A DNA stretch of 64,000 nucleotides from the NCBI GenBank assembly GCA_025642075.2, contig JAODUO010001691.1, positions 79,501-143,500 of the forward strand, in the 5' to 3' direction. The notes below the pieces were generated by a model. The model was not told the origin of the DNA. It did not search any database and saw only the letters and a list, made by a program, of their open reading frames with translations. The position numbers and the translations under genes are program-made. Shown piece by piece: positions 61,705 through 64,000 of the stretch (the first letter of the stretch is position 1; each line of letters starts with the position of its first letter). Origin of the DNA: Ridgeia piscesae (taxonomy: Eukaryota > Annelida > Polychaeta > Sabellida > Siboglinidae).

Positions 61705-61990
61705 AAAGTTATTAATGCAATACACTATATTGAAAAAGGGTAGACGGCGTGGTAATTTGCTTCACAATAGTTTATATTAAATTTGATTTGAATCCGTTGG
61801 CAGATGCGAACTCGATCGACCAGCTTTGCTATATTGAGCACATCTTTTCGTGTTGTTTCTTTGATTTATGAACGTTTTGAGGCAGGCCATAGTAATCGGC
61901 TGTCTACTCGTGCACTGCGTTATAGAGCAGATTCTTTCTTTCATGTTTTTTCTTTGATTTGTTACGACGCATTGAAACAACGTACGGCAA
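61705..61990. repeat. Diverged segmental duplication, copy B
   Basis: Second copy of the 60975-61290 segment in direct orientation, about 730 bp away, shorter by small deletions. The remainder of 62000-63380 shows no gene or repeat that I recognise. Confidence 0.8.
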
Positions 61991-63394
61991 TTGAGTTAAC
62001 ACCCTTGTTGTTGTTGCGTTTTTTATGGTTTTACAGCCGTTACTTTAAACGATGTAATCATCACGTCATGAGCACATAAGAGATCAGTCGTTGGGCTCGA
62101 CTGCAGAAAGCTTTAATTTAATCAAAGCACTACATTTGGGTGAACAATGCCACCATTTGATGCTGGCGAGTAACTACAAAAGAAATCCGTTATGCCTATA
62201 ATCCCTTTCTTCCGATGACATCACTAAAGAAGAGCTGAGCAGATCTGGCGTGTAAAATTTGCCTCAGATCAGCGTACATGCCTTATGATAATCACAGTTA
62301 GTACATTTGTTAACATAAATCTCCTACAAGAAACAACAAATTGGCATGCATTATTCTCAAAGTAAATGGTTTTGGACAAACGTCTTTCCGTTATACAGTC
62401 ATAAGCCACGGGAACAACTAGTTGTAATCAATCATTTGCCCGTCACCGTCACAACCCTCACACATATTTAGAAATACTTCTTAGATAAGCAGACACTGCT
62501 TACAACTAAAAAAATAAAACATGATGTTTAAAACAACCGACAAGCTATAAAGGCATATGCCTTGGGAACAACTTGTGATCAATCAATGATTTTGCACACC
62601 ATGTATAGTATACCTTTATCCTCACACATAATATTATTTACATATACATCTTAGATAAGCATACAAACAAATAAAAAATAATTAGTTGTGGATGTGTAAT
62701 GGTAAAATAATTTGTGAAGAGATATGTCTTATTGCCACTTTAGATTTACTTGCATTACATGTAGAGTATACAACTAGTGCTGCACTAGACAATGCTCGTT
62801 CGCCAATTTGTTTATGGCCAATTCAAAGGCACCGAGATGGATGCGCACGTGACCCATAAATGTGTTTGGTCAGATTTGGCTCAGGGGCGGGTTCCAGCCT
62901 AGGGCATTAGACAACTTGACCAATTACATAACAGTACTTATGATTGGTCCGATTACCCGTGAGATTCTGAGAGAAAATCCTTAAACTGTACACTCATGCA
63001 ACCAATAACTACAACTAAAGGTAAAGCCTATCTCCACTTAATTGGTACAAGAGTAACGGTACAAGCCTCCACTTACTCCACTTGCACACGAATAACGGAA
63101 ATACTTTTATTTATGCTATGCTCAAAACGGACAAAACAAAGGGAAGGTGGAACCGAAACAATAAGGTACAACAAAAACCAGCTCATCGCATGTATATGCT
63201 GCTGCACAATGATTAATATATGGCTAGCATCCCGCAAATAGGGAGAGATCGCTGCTATACAAAATAAAAATCGTTATAAAACAGAGACCGCTGATGAAAA
63301 CAAGTCTTACCAACCATGCACTGTTATACACTGCATAGTATTTACGGTACTTAACACAGTATGTTGAACAAAAACGCTGTGTTACATCATATAA

Positions 63395-63540
63395 ATATAG
63401 GCCGATATCACTGCCACACAGGCCGAGATCACTGCCCCATAGGGCCGAGATCACTGCCGCATAGGCCGAGATCACAGGCCGAGGTAACCAAAACAGGCCG
63501 CGATCACTTAGGCCAAGATCGCGAAAGGCCGAGATCTCCG
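63395..63540. repeat. Short AGGCCGAGATCAC repeats
   Basis: About eight copies of TAGGCCGAGATCACTGCC-like words with variable spacing. On the minus strand the core reads GTGATCTCGGCCT. Confidence 0.88.
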
Positions 63541-63730
63541 GGTACCGTTTAAAGAGGGCAAATATTCCACAAAGAGTGCCAACCTTACTCATTAGTAATT
63601 AGTACTGGTAATAACTGTAATAATAATACAAACAATGATGTCGTACCCTAAGTTACCAAAATAAGATAAAAAAATAAAACCACAATTTCTTTTACATGTT
63701 GCTGGCAAGTTTTTATCACATAGAAGATCA

Positions 63731-63864
<134 letters not shown>

Positions 63865-64000
63865 TTATTATAGGTATGTGTATTTTCTTCATTTTAGATT
63901 TCTAAAAACACTTGTGAGTGATTTGTTGAATGCAATTTTTCTATCAGCTTGTTACATATTAGTATTAACCATTATACCTGCACATATATTTACATTACTT

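Overview
The window is eukaryotic genomic DNA, almost certainly from a marine invertebrate animal. It is AT-rich and intron-rich with canonical GT-AG introns, and it contains tRNA-derived SINE copies, MITEs with terminal inverted repeats, a decayed LINE tail and long microsatellites. I cannot fix the lineage from sequence alone; a cephalochordate or a lophotrochozoan are the candidates I would test first.

One gene explains nearly all the coding signal. It is on the minus strand and I identify it as UTP20 (DRIM), the very large HEAT/ARM-repeat scaffold of the small-subunit processome that matures 18S rRNA in the nucleolus. I resolved 44 exons with good support between 1766 and 55711, plus a doubtful 5' exon at 59873-59935. 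Together they encode about 1,990 residues, roughly the first 70% of the family's usual length of about 2,800. The gene runs off the left edge of the window and its start codon was not found. Splice phases chain correctly through nearly all junctions. Exceptions are two apparent single-base indels (exon w4 near 54415, exon w20 near 29243), a G11 run in w20, and an undetected segment of about 25 residues between w37 and w38. Exon labels w1-w45 are window-based, in gene order.

The striking feature is the introns. At least fifteen tandem arrays with units of 19-83 bp occupy more than a third of the window: 1-1765, 1949-2215, 3205-5287, 8205-8529, 14880-15480, 16120-17745, 17746-21680, 21725-22225, 24540-25182, 30842-33653, 35318-35860, 37720-39450, 41740-45490 and 46990-49690, plus (GT)n at 23681-24150. 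Several start exactly at a UTP20 splice junction and copy it. The 30-bp array after exon w19 carries a consensus 5' splice site in nearly every one of about 94 units. The 32-bp array after w43 repeats its donor about 65 times. The 22-bp array before w12 derives from its 3' splice site. The intron after w39 contains a duplicate of the exon's own tail plus donor. Splice-junction-seeded minisatellite growth is the main finding.

Right of 56 kb the sequence is mostly non-coding: the long first intron or 5' flank, a possible Tigger/pogo-like inverted-repeat element, a diverged segmental duplication (about 60.97-61.29 kb versus 61.70-61.99 kb), and a frameshifted ORF at 60230-60682 with a zinc-binding-loop (His-Me endonuclease-like) signature. 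No second intact gene was recognised.
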